Source: an uncultured Clostridia bacterium
Lineage (GTDB): Bacteria > Bacillota > Clostridia > Oscillospirales > Ruminococcaceae
DNA length: 39,781 nt
Direction: 5' to 3'
Assembly: GCA_947629785.1 (NCBI GenBank)
Contig: CANRFB010000022.1
Coordinates: forward strand, 1 to 39,781
Numbering within the stretch: the first letter of the stretch is position 1; each line of letters begins with the position of its first letter. Shown piece by piece: positions 21,725 through 29,591 of the stretch. The position numbers and the translations under genes are program-made. The notes under the pieces are model-generated. The model was not told the DNA's origin, made no database searches, and saw nothing but the letters and a program-made list of their open reading frames with translations.

Positions 21725-23710
21725 ATGAATGAACAGGAAATAAAGGAAATGCTTGACCGCATAGCCGCTCTTGAAAGTAAAAATGCGGCACTGGAGAACA
21801 AATTTATCGCTCTTGAAAAACAGGTCGATACAATAAATAAATTTGTTTCGGCTATCACCGAAAGCCAGTCAATCGAAACGACTATGAATGAAATTGAAAG
21901 TGTTGCAAAACAGCTTACAGACTGCGACAAAGCAACATTTTACTGCTATGACAATGCGGGAGATAAATTTTTCTCTCACGGCGATTATCGGAACTGGCAG
22001 GACACACAGTCGGCTGACGAACTTAAAAAGGTTTTTGTAGGACAAAAAATTCAGAATAAGCAGAAAGAAGCTGTTATCCCGCTTGTTACGTCCAAAGGAA
22101 AATCCGTCGGCGTAATTGTGGCAGAAAAGGAAAAGGGCTTTAAAAAAAGCGATTTTGAGGGCTTTAAAAAGGGCAGTCAAATGATGAATACCGTTGAACT
22201 TGCTTTGAAAAAGGAATTTGAACATCAGGGACGAATTACTGACGAGCTCACCAATCTGAAAAACAGACAGGGACTTAACGAGTATCTTAAAAATACTCTC
22301 TGCGGAAATCTCAATGACGGGCAGCCTGCCAATATCGTTATGTGCGATATAGACCACTTTAAGGCGGTAAACGATACATACGGACACGAAGCGGGAGATA
22401 CGATACTCAAAGGAGTTGCCGCCGTTCTTAATGACGGAACAAGGGACGGAGCGGACTGCGCTTTCCGAATGGGCGGCGAAGAAATGGTGCTCATATTAAA
22501 CTGCGCTCCCGAAAAGGCTGTTGATATTGCAGAGCGGCTTAGGGTGCAGATAGAAAATACCGTACATACGGTAATGCAGGGAGATACCCCGACAGAAGTC
22601 AAAGTAACCGTATCAATGGGGGTATGCGACATTCGTCCTAATATTAACATTGAAATTACTCCCGACAATATCAGAGAGGTATTTGACGGGGAACTGTGTG
22701 CGGCGGATCAAGCGGCGTACAGAGCGAAAAATAACGGACGTAATCAAGTTGTTTCTTATGACGAACGGGTAAATAAGGCGTACCTTACATATAAAGCGGC
22801 TGAAATCCTTTGCGGCGGTAATTCCGAAACAATACCGAAAATAAAGGACAGCATAGTAACTTGCCTTGAAAGCAAAAACTATGAAATGTTTTACAGTGCG
22901 ATAGACGCATTGCAGGACTATGCCGCTAAAAATCCGCAAGTTTCCAAAGCGGCAGATATTCTTATATCGAAAATATGCAGTGCATACGGCTACGATACAC
23001 CCGAAGCAGAACACACCGAACCGACTTTTGATAAAGCGGAGCGGACTGCCGAAAGCAAGTCGGAGGTCAAATATTATAACAAAGACGAATACGGAAAAAT
23101 AGAAAATAAATTTTTCCTTAACGTTACGGCGGCTGCGGCGTACAAGATCGCTCAAAAGGCACAGGCAGAGGGTATTCAGTTTTCCGTTAAATATAACGGC
23201 GATAAATCTGTTGTGACGCTTGACGGAGAAAGGGACAAGCCTTTTATAGACAGCGTAAAAAAGGAATTTGCGCCCCCAAAACCCGAACAGCCCGCTTTTA
23301 CAGTAGAAGATGATTTTCCTGCATACGACGTTCCTACAGAAGAAAATACGGTTGACGATATTCCCCCATATATTCCCCCAAATGTTTCTGCCGAGCAGAA
23401 ACAGCAACCCGAAAGGAAAAAAGCCACCTTTTACAACAGGGAAGAATACAAGGATATTCAGAATAAAACCTTTATCGGAACTGACGCAAAGACGGCATAC
23501 GATATTTCCAAGTTTGCCGAAAAAAGCGGAGTACAGTTTTCCGCAAAGTTTGACGGAAAAAATTCCGCTGTAACCGTTGACGGAGTTAAAAGCAAGGGCT
23601 TTATAGAAACCGTAAGAAGCATTTCAGCGTGGTCTGACAAGGTGCAGATAAAGGCGGCTAAGTCCAAGGAGCAGCTAACGCCCTCTAAAAATACGAACAG
23701 GGGGCGGTAA
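21725..23710 (+). CDS. GGDEF-domain protein (probable diguanylate cyclase) with duplicated C-terminal module
   Basis: A 661-residue soluble protein from ATG 21725 (AAAGGA upstream; TTG 21716 is possible but too close). Residues 1-45 form a coiled coil, about 45-170 a GAF-like sensor (ATFYCYDNAGDKFF, AVIPLVTSKGKSVGVIVAEKE) and about 175-345 a GGDEF domain with DIDHFKAVNDTYGHEAGD and the active site GGEEM at 250-254. The product-inhibition RxxD motif is not at its usual position. Two related modules end the protein, at about 449-514 (YYNKDEYGKIENKFF) and 568-634 (TFYNREEYKDIQNKTF). Making c-di-GMP would let the ICE alter host adhesion or motility (inference). It lacks membrane segments. Confidence 0.88.
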   Translation: MNEQEIKEMLDRIAALESKNAALENKFIALEKQVDTINKFVSAITESQSIETTMNEIESVAKQLTDCDKATFYCYDNAGDKFFSHGDYRNWQDTQSADELKKVFVGQKIQNKQKEAVIPLVTSKGKSVGVIVAEKEKGFKKSDFEGFKKGSQMMNTVELALKKEFEHQGRITDELTNLKNRQGLNEYLKNTLCGNLNDGQPANIVMCDIDHFKAVNDTYGHEAGDTILKGVAAVLNDGTRDGADCAFRMGGEEMVLILNCAPEKAVDIAERLRVQIENTVHTVMQGDTPTEVKVTVSMGVCDIRPNINIEITPDNIREVFDGELCAADQAAYRAKNNGRNQVVSYDERVNKAYLTYKAAEILCGGNSETIPKIKDSIVTCLESKNYEMFYSAIDALQDYAAKNPQVSKAADILISKICSAYGYDTPEAEHTEPTFDKAERTAESKSEVKYYNKDEYGKIENKFFLNVTAAAAYKIAQKAQAEGIQFSVKYNGDKSVVTLDGERDKPFIDSVKKEFAPPKPEQPAFTVEDDFPAYDVPTEENTVDDIPPYIPPNVSAEQKQQPERKKATFYNREEYKDIQNKTFIGTDAKTAYDISKFAEKSGVQFSAKFDGKNSAVTVDGVKSKGFIETVRSISAWSDKVQIKAAKSKEQLTPSKNTNRGR

Positions 23711-23712
23711 AT

Positions 23713-24513
23713 ATGGAGAAATACAGAGTAGTATCATTTTCGGGCGGCAAGGACAGTACGGCTATGCTCCTGCGGCTTATGGAGCTGGGAGAGCCGATAG
23801 ACGAGGTTATCTGGTGCGATACATACAAGGAATTTCCCGCAATGTACAGACACGTTGGGAAAATAAAGTCAGTCGTTGAAGCCGCGGGAATTAAGTTTAC
23901 CGAGCTTAAAAGTGATGTCAGCTTTGATTATTATATGTTTGAAAAGCCTGTTAAGAGAAAACGGAAGTATATAAACGAAAAATATAATAATCCTCTCGGC
24001 TTTTCGTGGGCAGGTCCGCTTATGCGCTGGTGTACAAGAGCATTGAAAATTGATGTTATCAACAAATATTTATCTCGTTTATATAAGCGGTTTGATGTAA
24101 TTCAGTACACGGGTATTGCCGCCGATGAACAATATCGGCTTGAAAGAAAAAACAACGAGGAGCATATACACCCTCTTGTAACGTGGGGCTGGACGGAGCA
24201 GATGTGCCTTGAATACTGCTACAGCAAAGGTTATGACTGGGAGGGACTGTATAAGCTGTTTGACCGTGTTTCCTGCTGGTGCTGTCCCTTGCAGAGCCTT
24301 GAAAATCTTCGTACCCTGCGAAAAAACTTTCCCGACTTGTGGGAAGAACTCCGACAAATGGACAAGCGGACGTGGCGCAATTTCCGCGCCGACTACACGG
24401 TAGAACGGCTTGAAAAGCGTTTCGCTCTTGAAGATGAACGCACAGCGCAGGGCTTAACTATAAATCCGAGAAGCAAGGAATTTAGGGCGGCATTAAAAAG
24501 TGTGGGAGGTTAA
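23713..24513 (+). CDS. PAPS reductase-like PP-loop protein
   Basis: A 266-residue adenine-nucleotide alpha-hydrolase family enzyme. The PP-loop SGGKDSTAMLL is at about residues 10-20. WCDTYKEFPAMYRHV gives the family's second strand, and conserved Cys occur in MRWCTRALK and in a cluster VSCWCCPLQ, which could hold a metal or iron-sulfur centre. The C-terminus is helical and basic (LWEELRQMDKRTWRNFRADYTVERLEKRF). True sulfate assimilation is unlikely in this context; phage and ICE members of the family have been linked to nucleic-acid modification. It begins 3 bases after the GGDEF gene, so it is in the same operon. Confidence 0.85.
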   Translation: MEKYRVVSFSGGKDSTAMLLRLMELGEPIDEVIWCDTYKEFPAMYRHVGKIKSVVEAAGIKFTELKSDVSFDYYMFEKPVKRKRKYINEKYNNPLGFSWAGPLMRWCTRALKIDVINKYLSRLYKRFDVIQYTGIAADEQYRLERKNNEEHIHPLVTWGWTEQMCLEYCYSKGYDWEGLYKLFDRVSCWCCPLQSLENLRTLRKNFPDLWEELRQMDKRTWRNFRADYTVERLEKRFALEDERTAQGLTINPRSKEFRAALKSVGG

Positions 24514-24521
24514 GATAAGCT

Positions 24522-25802
24522 ATGTTATATTCCGATGAACAAATACAACGTGCCAACGATCAGAGCATTACCGATTTTTTTCGCAGTATGGGATATTCTG
24601 CCGATTATGAAAGCGGAGAAATGCACATACACGGTTTTGGCGGCTTAAAGGTTGACGAGGAAAGAAAGCTGTTTCACATACATTCCCGTCAGGTGGGCGG
24701 TTACGGACTTGTGTACTGTTTGCAAACCGCACTCGGTATGAGTTACCCCGAAGCAATAAAAACGGCATTAAACGGCGAAATGCCTAACTCCAACACCAAA
24801 GATTTTAGTTATACAAAACGGCAATTCCCCAATGGGGAATTGCCCCCCAAGCGGGAAAAACCCGTGAAAGAATTTATTATGCCGCAAAGAGATAAAAACA
24901 ACAGGCGTATTTTTTCCTATCTCACACAGGAAAGGCGCATATCTCCGCAAGTGGTAAACGAGCTTATAAACACAGGCTTGCTTTTTCAGGACGTAAAAGG
25001 AAACGCGATTTTTCTTGATATAAAAGACGGAGTACCCTGCGGAGCGGAATTTCACGGCACGGGCAGAAAGAAATACACCATAGGCAAAACAAAATATGCA
25101 GAGATCGAAAATCGAACGGTTATCAAAACAGAACCGTACATAGCCTATCAGGTCGGTGAGATACTGAAAGACGAAAAGGATATGAAGTTTGTCGGCTACA
25201 TTTACGAAAACGAGGCTAACATAGCCGCAAATGAACAGGACGCAAAGCTGATAACCGACATCATAGAAGCAGTCCGAAATTCGGACATAGACAAGGAAAT
25301 GCTTGAAAGCACCGTAAAACAAAAACTAAAGTCCTTTAACGGCGTAGCAGAGGGAACAGCGGGCAATTTCTTTGAATATGTCAAATTTCCAAATCCGCAG
25401 GGAGCATATGTGTTTGAAAGCGCAATAGATATGATGAGTTTTATGCACCTGCACCCCAACGCTCAAAACTGCGAGTTTGTATCAATGGGCGGTTTAAAGC
25501 CAAGCGTAGTCGAAACGCTTTTACAGCGAGGTTTAAAGGTTGCCCTTTGTGTTGACAACGATGAAAAAGGAAAATATTTTTGTGAAAGCTTCGGCGACAG
25601 GTGTACGGTTTTTACCGAATGTCACAAGCACGGCGTAAAGGACTTTAACGAGCTTTTACAGAAACTAAACCCTAAAAAAAACTTTACCGATACGGTAAAA
25701 AGAATATCGGAGTGGTCTTACCGAGTGCAGGAAAAAGCGGCAGCGGCAAAGGAGGCTTTGTATGAAAACAATAAACCCCTTAAAACGCAATATGTCCGCT
25801 GA
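24522..25802 (+). CDS. DUF3991/Toprim-domain protein (primase-like)
   Basis: A 426-residue protein. The N-terminal region (SITDFFRSMGYSADYESGEMHIHGFGGLKV) is the DUF3991-associated start seen in ICE proteins. The in-frame palindrome gives FPNGEL at 102-107. A DUF3991-like part follows (YLTQERRISPQVVNELINTGLLFQD). The Toprim domain has its Glu in YVFESAIDMMSF (about 303) and the acidic motif in LCVDNDEKGKYF (about 345). About 75 residues between FHGTGRKK and FNGVAEGT appear to be an extra insert compared with the family. Possible role: priming or processing transferred single strands. RBS is GGGAGG upstream. Confidence 0.85.
   Translation: MLYSDEQIQRANDQSITDFFRSMGYSADYESGEMHIHGFGGLKVDEERKLFHIHSRQVGGYGLVYCLQTALGMSYPEAIKTALNGEMPNSNTKDFSYTKRQFPNGELPPKREKPVKEFIMPQRDKNNRRIFSYLTQERRISPQVVNELINTGLLFQDVKGNAIFLDIKDGVPCGAEFHGTGRKKYTIGKTKYAEIENRTVIKTEPYIAYQVGEILKDEKDMKFVGYIYENEANIAANEQDAKLITDIIEAVRNSDIDKEMLESTVKQKLKSFNGVAEGTAGNFFEYVKFPNPQGAYVFESAIDMMSFMHLHPNAQNCEFVSMGGLKPSVVETLLQRGLKVALCVDNDEKGKYFCESFGDRCTVFTECHKHGVKDFNELLQKLNPKKNFTDTVKRISEWSYRVQEKAAAAKEALYENNKPLKTQYVR
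24825..24839. repeat. Palindromic repeat, copy 6 (in the Toprim protein)
   Basis: TTCCCCAATGGGGAA; the pairing extends through GCAA and TTGC on either side to 23 bases in total. It is read in the alternative frame as FPNGEL. Confidence 0.92.
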
Positions 25803-25956
25803 CAGACAAATCGAGGAACTGAATAAACGCAAATCGGAGTATGTTCGGGAACGGTCCGAAAAACAACTTGAACTTGACGTTATTAACTCCGATATTTCCT
25901 TGATTGAGGCGCAAATAGCAAATATTTTGATGATGAAAGGGAGGAAACATAAGTGA
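25762..25956 (+). CDS. Small coiled-coil protein
   Basis: A 64-residue, almost wholly helical protein (ADRQIEELNKRKSEYVRERSE..., then SLIEAQIANILMMKG). It starts inside the end of the Toprim gene, overlapping by 41 bases, and has its own GGAGG 8 bases before the ATG. Its stop overlaps the GTG of the next gene. Such short helical proteins are common between the Toprim and methyltransferase genes of these ICEs. No function known to me. Confidence 0.65.
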   Translation: MKTINPLKRNMSADRQIEELNKRKSEYVRERSEKQLELDVINSDISLIEAQIANILMMKGRKHK

Positions 25957-26342
25957 ATAATGAAAACGAGAAAAAGGAAACTGCCGAAACAACACAGCTT
26001 TTGCATGTCCCCGAAAAGGCAGTCAATAAACCCGACAACAAGGTTATTTCAAAGTCGGAGCGGCTTAACGAGAAGCTGAAACAGCTTTGTGAAAAAAGAG
26101 AAAAGGCGTTTACGGCACAGTCGGCTGCCGAAAAAAAGACAAAGGAAATTGACGAGCAGATAAACAAGATACGGACGGAGCTTCATAATGATGAAATCCG
26201 AACACTTGACAATCTCTGCAAGTCAAAAAATCTGTCCGTGAAAATTCTCATTGATTTTTTCACGGCATTGACGGATAAAATGCCGCTGTCCGAGGCGGCG
26301 GCATTGCTTGAAATAAAGATAGGAAGTGATGATAATGTGTAA
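25953..26342 (+). CDS. DUF4315-like helical protein
   Basis: A 129-residue protein beginning at GTG 25953, with GGGAGG upstream. The first 40 residues are disordered. A coiled coil follows (SERLNEKLKQLCEKREKAF to TKEIDEQINKIRTEL), and the end (DNLCKSKNLSVKILIDFFTAL) matches the DUF4315 pattern of Tn1549-type elements, although those proteins are usually shorter. The role in the family is unknown. It overlaps the start of the cytosine methyltransferase gene. Confidence 0.7.
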   Translation: MNNENEKKETAETTQLLHVPEKAVNKPDNKVISKSERLNEKLKQLCEKREKAFTAQSAAEKKTKEIDEQINKIRTELHNDEIRTLDNLCKSKNLSVKILIDFFTALTDKMPLSEAAALLEIKIGSDDNV

Positions 26343-28386
26343 ACCTCTTACACTCGGCAGTCTGTTTGACGGCAGCGGCGGTTTTCCTCTTGCGGGAATA
26401 TTATGCGGCATAACGCCTGTATGGGCAAGCGAGATAGACCCGTTCTGTATTTCGGTTACATCTAAGCGTATACCGAGTATGCGGCATTTGGGCGATTTAA
26501 CGAAGATCAACGGCGCGGAAATCCCGCCTGTCGATATTATAACCTTTGGCAGTCCTTGCCAAGACCTCTCTGTCGCAGGCCGACGTGCAGGTCTTGACGG
26601 AGAACGGTCGGGACTTTTTATAGAAGCAGTAAGAATAATTAAAGAAATGAGAGGTGTTACAAATGGAGAATATCCAAAATACATTGTCTGGGAAAACGTC
26701 CCCGGCGCATTCAGCAGCAACAAAGGAGAGGACTTCCGAACAGTCATTGAGGAAATCATCAAAATCAAAGATACCAACGTTTCTATACCTCAACCTCCAA
26801 GGGGAAAATGGCAAACCGCAGGCTGCATTATGGGAAACGGCTACAGCCTTGCATGGAGAGTGCTGGACGCCCAATTTTGGGGCGTCCCCCAAAGAAGAAA
26901 GCGTGTCTTTCTTGTCGGAAGTTTTGGAAACCAATGTGCCGCAGAAATATTATTTAAGCGAGAGGGCTTGCGAGGGGATTTTAAGGAGAGCCGCAAGGCG
27001 TGGAAAGGACTTGCCCCCGATACTGAAAACGATACTTACTTACCAAGCGGAGAATTTACGCCAAAAACCTTAAAGATACGCTGCGGCTGCGAGGGTGGCG
27101 GCAAAGGCGCACTAATACAAGAAAACAAATCCGCAACGCTTTCCTGCAACAACGACCAAGTTTTATTTAGTCAAAATATATCAAGTTATACGGCGGGATT
27201 TAAAGGCAAGGCAGGAAGTAAGGCGGGAAGTGTGGGATATTCCGAAGATGTAAGTCCCACACTCCAAGCGGAGCAGGAGGCGCATTGCTTATATGATACC
27301 GTTGTTTTTGACAGAGGACAGATAACGTCCAAAACAAACCGCAGTTATCCTAAGATAAATGATCCTTGCCACACTTTGGCGGCAACAAGCGGCAGTCCTG
27401 TTTTATGTGCCAGTTTTTACCCGCAGATGAAAGCGGAAAGCCAATGCTTTAAGGAAAATGTTGCAAATACCCTTGTGAATGGTACAAACGCGGGATTTCA
27501 AAATGCTGTTCTTGCACCCGAAATTGTACTTAACGATCAGGGCGGTAATTCAATATCAGCCAAAAATGATGTTGTACCAACGCTGAGAGCAGAAGCACAC
27601 GGCAACGAACCCTGCGTACTGCAACAAGAGGTTATGTGCATAGATCAGGGCGGCGGGAAAAGTCAATGTTCTATCAGCAAAGATTTTTCGCCGACCATTA
27701 CTTGTACTCACGGCGGCGAGCCTTGTGTGGTATATGACGGCAGGGGCAACGGAAACGGTCAGATAGCTCCCACTATAGCGGGAGATCATTTCGGACGTTC
27801 TGGAGACTTTTCGGCGGTCTGCATTGCAGGAAACACCATTGATAGGCAGCCGCAGAACGGCGGCAATGGCAAAGGCGTTATTACGGAGCAGTCTTACACC
27901 CTAAATACCATTGACCGACACGCTGTTATGTCGCCCATTTACAGCCTTGACAGAGCGGCGTTCAATCAGGGAGAGAACGCACAGTATAACATTTCTGTTG
28001 ATGAAGATACGGTGCAGACCTTAACGGCTAAAGGTCCCTCGGCAGTTTGCTGTAATGCGGAACAGAGTATGTACGAAAATCACGGAATGGACGGGAGATA
28101 TAACGGTCCTCTTGACGTTGCACCGACCGTTCAGGAGGCTTACGGTATGGGCGGCAACACAACACCTTTTGTAACGGAAAAACCTATTGATTTGAGTACA
28201 TATGTCGTTCGCAGGATAACACCTTTAGAGTGCTGCCGCTTGCAGGGCTTTCCCGACTGGTGGTGTTCGGATATTCCTCACAAGGACACTCCCGAATACC
28301 GTATGTGGGGCAACGGCGTTGCGCTCCCTTGCGTTTTGTATGTGCTGGAGGGAATATCAGAAGTTTTAAGGGGGGAACAGATGTGA
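26335..28386 (+). CDS. DNA (cytosine-5) methyltransferase with expanded recognition region
   Basis: About 683 residues from ATG 26335 (AGGAAG 9 bases upstream; GTG 26326 and ATG 26329 also in frame). All main C5 motifs are present: I (LGSLFDGSGGFPLAG), IV (FGSPCQDLSVAGRR, catalytic Cys), VI (WENVPGAF), VIII (QRRKRVFLVGSF), IX (VRRITPLECCRLQGFPD) and X (WGNGVALPCVLYVLEGI). Between VIII and IX lie about 380 residues with at least eight degenerate SPTLxA-like repeats, e.g. VSPTLQAEQEAHCLY, VVPTLRAEAHGNEPC and FSPTITCTHGGEPC. This makes it much larger than ordinary C5 enzymes. No cognate nuclease is visible, so it is probably a protective modification enzyme. Confidence 0.93.
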   Translation: MCKPLTLGSLFDGSGGFPLAGILCGITPVWASEIDPFCISVTSKRIPSMRHLGDLTKINGAEIPPVDIITFGSPCQDLSVAGRRAGLDGERSGLFIEAVRIIKEMRGVTNGEYPKYIVWENVPGAFSSNKGEDFRTVIEEIIKIKDTNVSIPQPPRGKWQTAGCIMGNGYSLAWRVLDAQFWGVPQRRKRVFLVGSFGNQCAAEILFKREGLRGDFKESRKAWKGLAPDTENDTYLPSGEFTPKTLKIRCGCEGGGKGALIQENKSATLSCNNDQVLFSQNISSYTAGFKGKAGSKAGSVGYSEDVSPTLQAEQEAHCLYDTVVFDRGQITSKTNRSYPKINDPCHTLAATSGSPVLCASFYPQMKAESQCFKENVANTLVNGTNAGFQNAVLAPEIVLNDQGGNSISAKNDVVPTLRAEAHGNEPCVLQQEVMCIDQGGGKSQCSISKDFSPTITCTHGGEPCVVYDGRGNGNGQIAPTIAGDHFGRSGDFSAVCIAGNTIDRQPQNGGNGKGVITEQSYTLNTIDRHAVMSPIYSLDRAAFNQGENAQYNISVDEDTVQTLTAKGPSAVCCNAEQSMYENHGMDGRYNGPLDVAPTVQEAYGMGGNTTPFVTEKPIDLSTYVVRRITPLECCRLQGFPDWWCSDIPHKDTPEYRMWGNGVALPCVLYVLEGISEVLRGEQM

Positions 28387-29300
28387 ACAAGGTGTTTTTT
28401 TCATCACAAAATATGTGTTGGTGTACGCCGCAGGACTTTTATGACGAACTCAACAAAGAATTTTCCTTTGTTCTCGATCCTGCGGCAACGGAAAAAACAG
28501 CAAAGTGCAAACACTTTTTTACTCCCGAAACAGACGGTCTGACCCAAAGCTGGGATTTTGGCGGCGCGGTATTCTGCAATCCACCTTACGGACGAGAAAT
28601 CGGCAAGTGGGTAGAAAAAGCCTACAAAGAGTCTTTGGTTATAAAATACCCTATTGTACTGCTTATCCCCGCAAGAACCGATACAACGTACTTTCACAAC
28701 TTTATTTACTGGAAAGCGGAGATACGCTTTATCCGCGGGAGGTTACGTTTTACAGACGAAAACGGAAATCCTGCCGCTTCTGCTCCGTTTCCGTCATTAC
28801 TGGTTATTTACAACAGCAGGGATATTAAACAAATCAAGGAGGCAGATGTCATTATGAAAGCAATACCTATTGAACTTAAAGCGGCAAATGAATTTGTCGC
28901 AAGTCTGCACAGACACCATACGCCTGTTTGCCGTGATAAATTCAGGATCGGCTGCGAGGTCGGCGGTAAACTTGTCGGCGTGATACAGCTTGCACGTCCT
29001 GTTTCAAGGGAACTTGACAACGGAAAAATTATTGAAGCTGTAAGACTTTGTACGGACGGAACGCCTAATGTGTGCAGTTTTCTTTATTCCCGCGCCGCAA
29101 GGATAGCGCGGGAAATGGGGTACGAAAAAATAATTACCTACATACTTGATACCGAGGACGGAACGTCCTTAAAGGCTTGCGGCTGGCACAAAGAAGCAGA
29201 CACAAGCGGCGGCAGTTGGGACACACCGAGCCGTCCGAGAGAAACAAACGCTCCCACTTGCAAAAAACAAAGGTGGGCTATGAACTTGAAAGGAAATTGA
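28383..29300 (+). CDS. Adenine-N6 methyltransferase fused to a XF1762-like GNAT domain
   Basis: A 305-residue protein from GTG 28383, overlapping the previous stop, with GGGGGGA upstream. Residues 1-150 are a phage-type N6-adenine methyltransferase: SSQNMCWCTPQDFYDELNK, FVLDPAA and the catalytic NPPY in FCNPPYGREIGKW. Residues about 158-305 are a GNAT-fold domain of the XF1762 type: ELKAANEFVASLHRHHTPV, GGKLVGVIQLARPVSREL, RLCTDGTPNVCSFLYSRAAR and ACGW. An in-frame ATG at 28854 has AAGGAGG 10 bases upstream, so the GNAT domain (148 residues) may also be made alone. XF1762-type proteins occur in phages; a base-modifying role like that of Mom is inference. Confidence 0.85.
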   Translation: MNKVFFSSQNMCWCTPQDFYDELNKEFSFVLDPAATEKTAKCKHFFTPETDGLTQSWDFGGAVFCNPPYGREIGKWVEKAYKESLVIKYPIVLLIPARTDTTYFHNFIYWKAEIRFIRGRLRFTDENGNPAASAPFPSLLVIYNSRDIKQIKEADVIMKAIPIELKAANEFVASLHRHHTPVCRDKFRIGCEVGGKLVGVIQLARPVSRELDNGKIIEAVRLCTDGTPNVCSFLYSRAARIAREMGYEKIITYILDTEDGTSLKACGWHKEADTSGGSWDTPSRPRETNAPTCKKQRWAMNLKGN

Positions 29301-29302
29301 AT

Positions 29303-29578
29303 ATGGAGCGCAATACATTTATTATCGGCAAAATATCAAATATGCCGCAGATCATAAGGTACGGGGATATTATGCGGATAACTTTTTCTGTAACCGAAAG
29401 AGAAACAGGGAAAATCATTCCTGTTATTGCCGATACGTCAAGAAATTTTTATGACCGTATCAAAAGCGGCAGTACCATAGAAATTATGGGAACTGCCTTT
29501 ACAAGAAAAATGACCGTCAGCGGAAAAGTTAAACATCAGCGTACTGTTTGGGCGCACAGCTTTTCTGTCGAGGAATAA
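29303..29578 (+). CDS. Small OB-fold-like protein, possible ssDNA-binding protein
   Basis: A 91-residue protein starting at ATG 29303, with AAAGGAAA upstream. It is beta-rich: NTFIIGKISNMPQII, MRITFSVTERETGKIIPVIAD, a short helix FYDRIKSG, then STIEIMGTAFTRK and TVWAHSFSVEE. The strand order, a GK start and an STIEIMG-type strand before the end recall SSB-like OB folds. Position directly before the giant helicase gene fits a DNA-processing role. No search was possible and the assignment is tentative; it lies 2 bases after the methyltransferase-GNAT gene. Confidence 0.6.
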   Translation: MERNTFIIGKISNMPQIIRYGDIMRITFSVTERETGKIIPVIADTSRNFYDRIKSGSTIEIMGTAFTRKMTVSGKVKHQRTVWAHSFSVEE

Positions 29579-29591
29579 GGAGGAACTTAAA

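Noticed and set aside
22613-23407. 264-residue minus-strand ORF opposite the GGDEF gene
   Set aside because: Its product is Phe/Arg/Cys-rich with no motif and it overlaps the well-supported GGDEF frame; antisense shadow.
23713-24513. PP-loop gene as a sulfate-assimilation enzyme
   Set aside because: There are no other sulfur-assimilation genes and the operon is ICE cargo; mobile-element members of the family usually act elsewhere.
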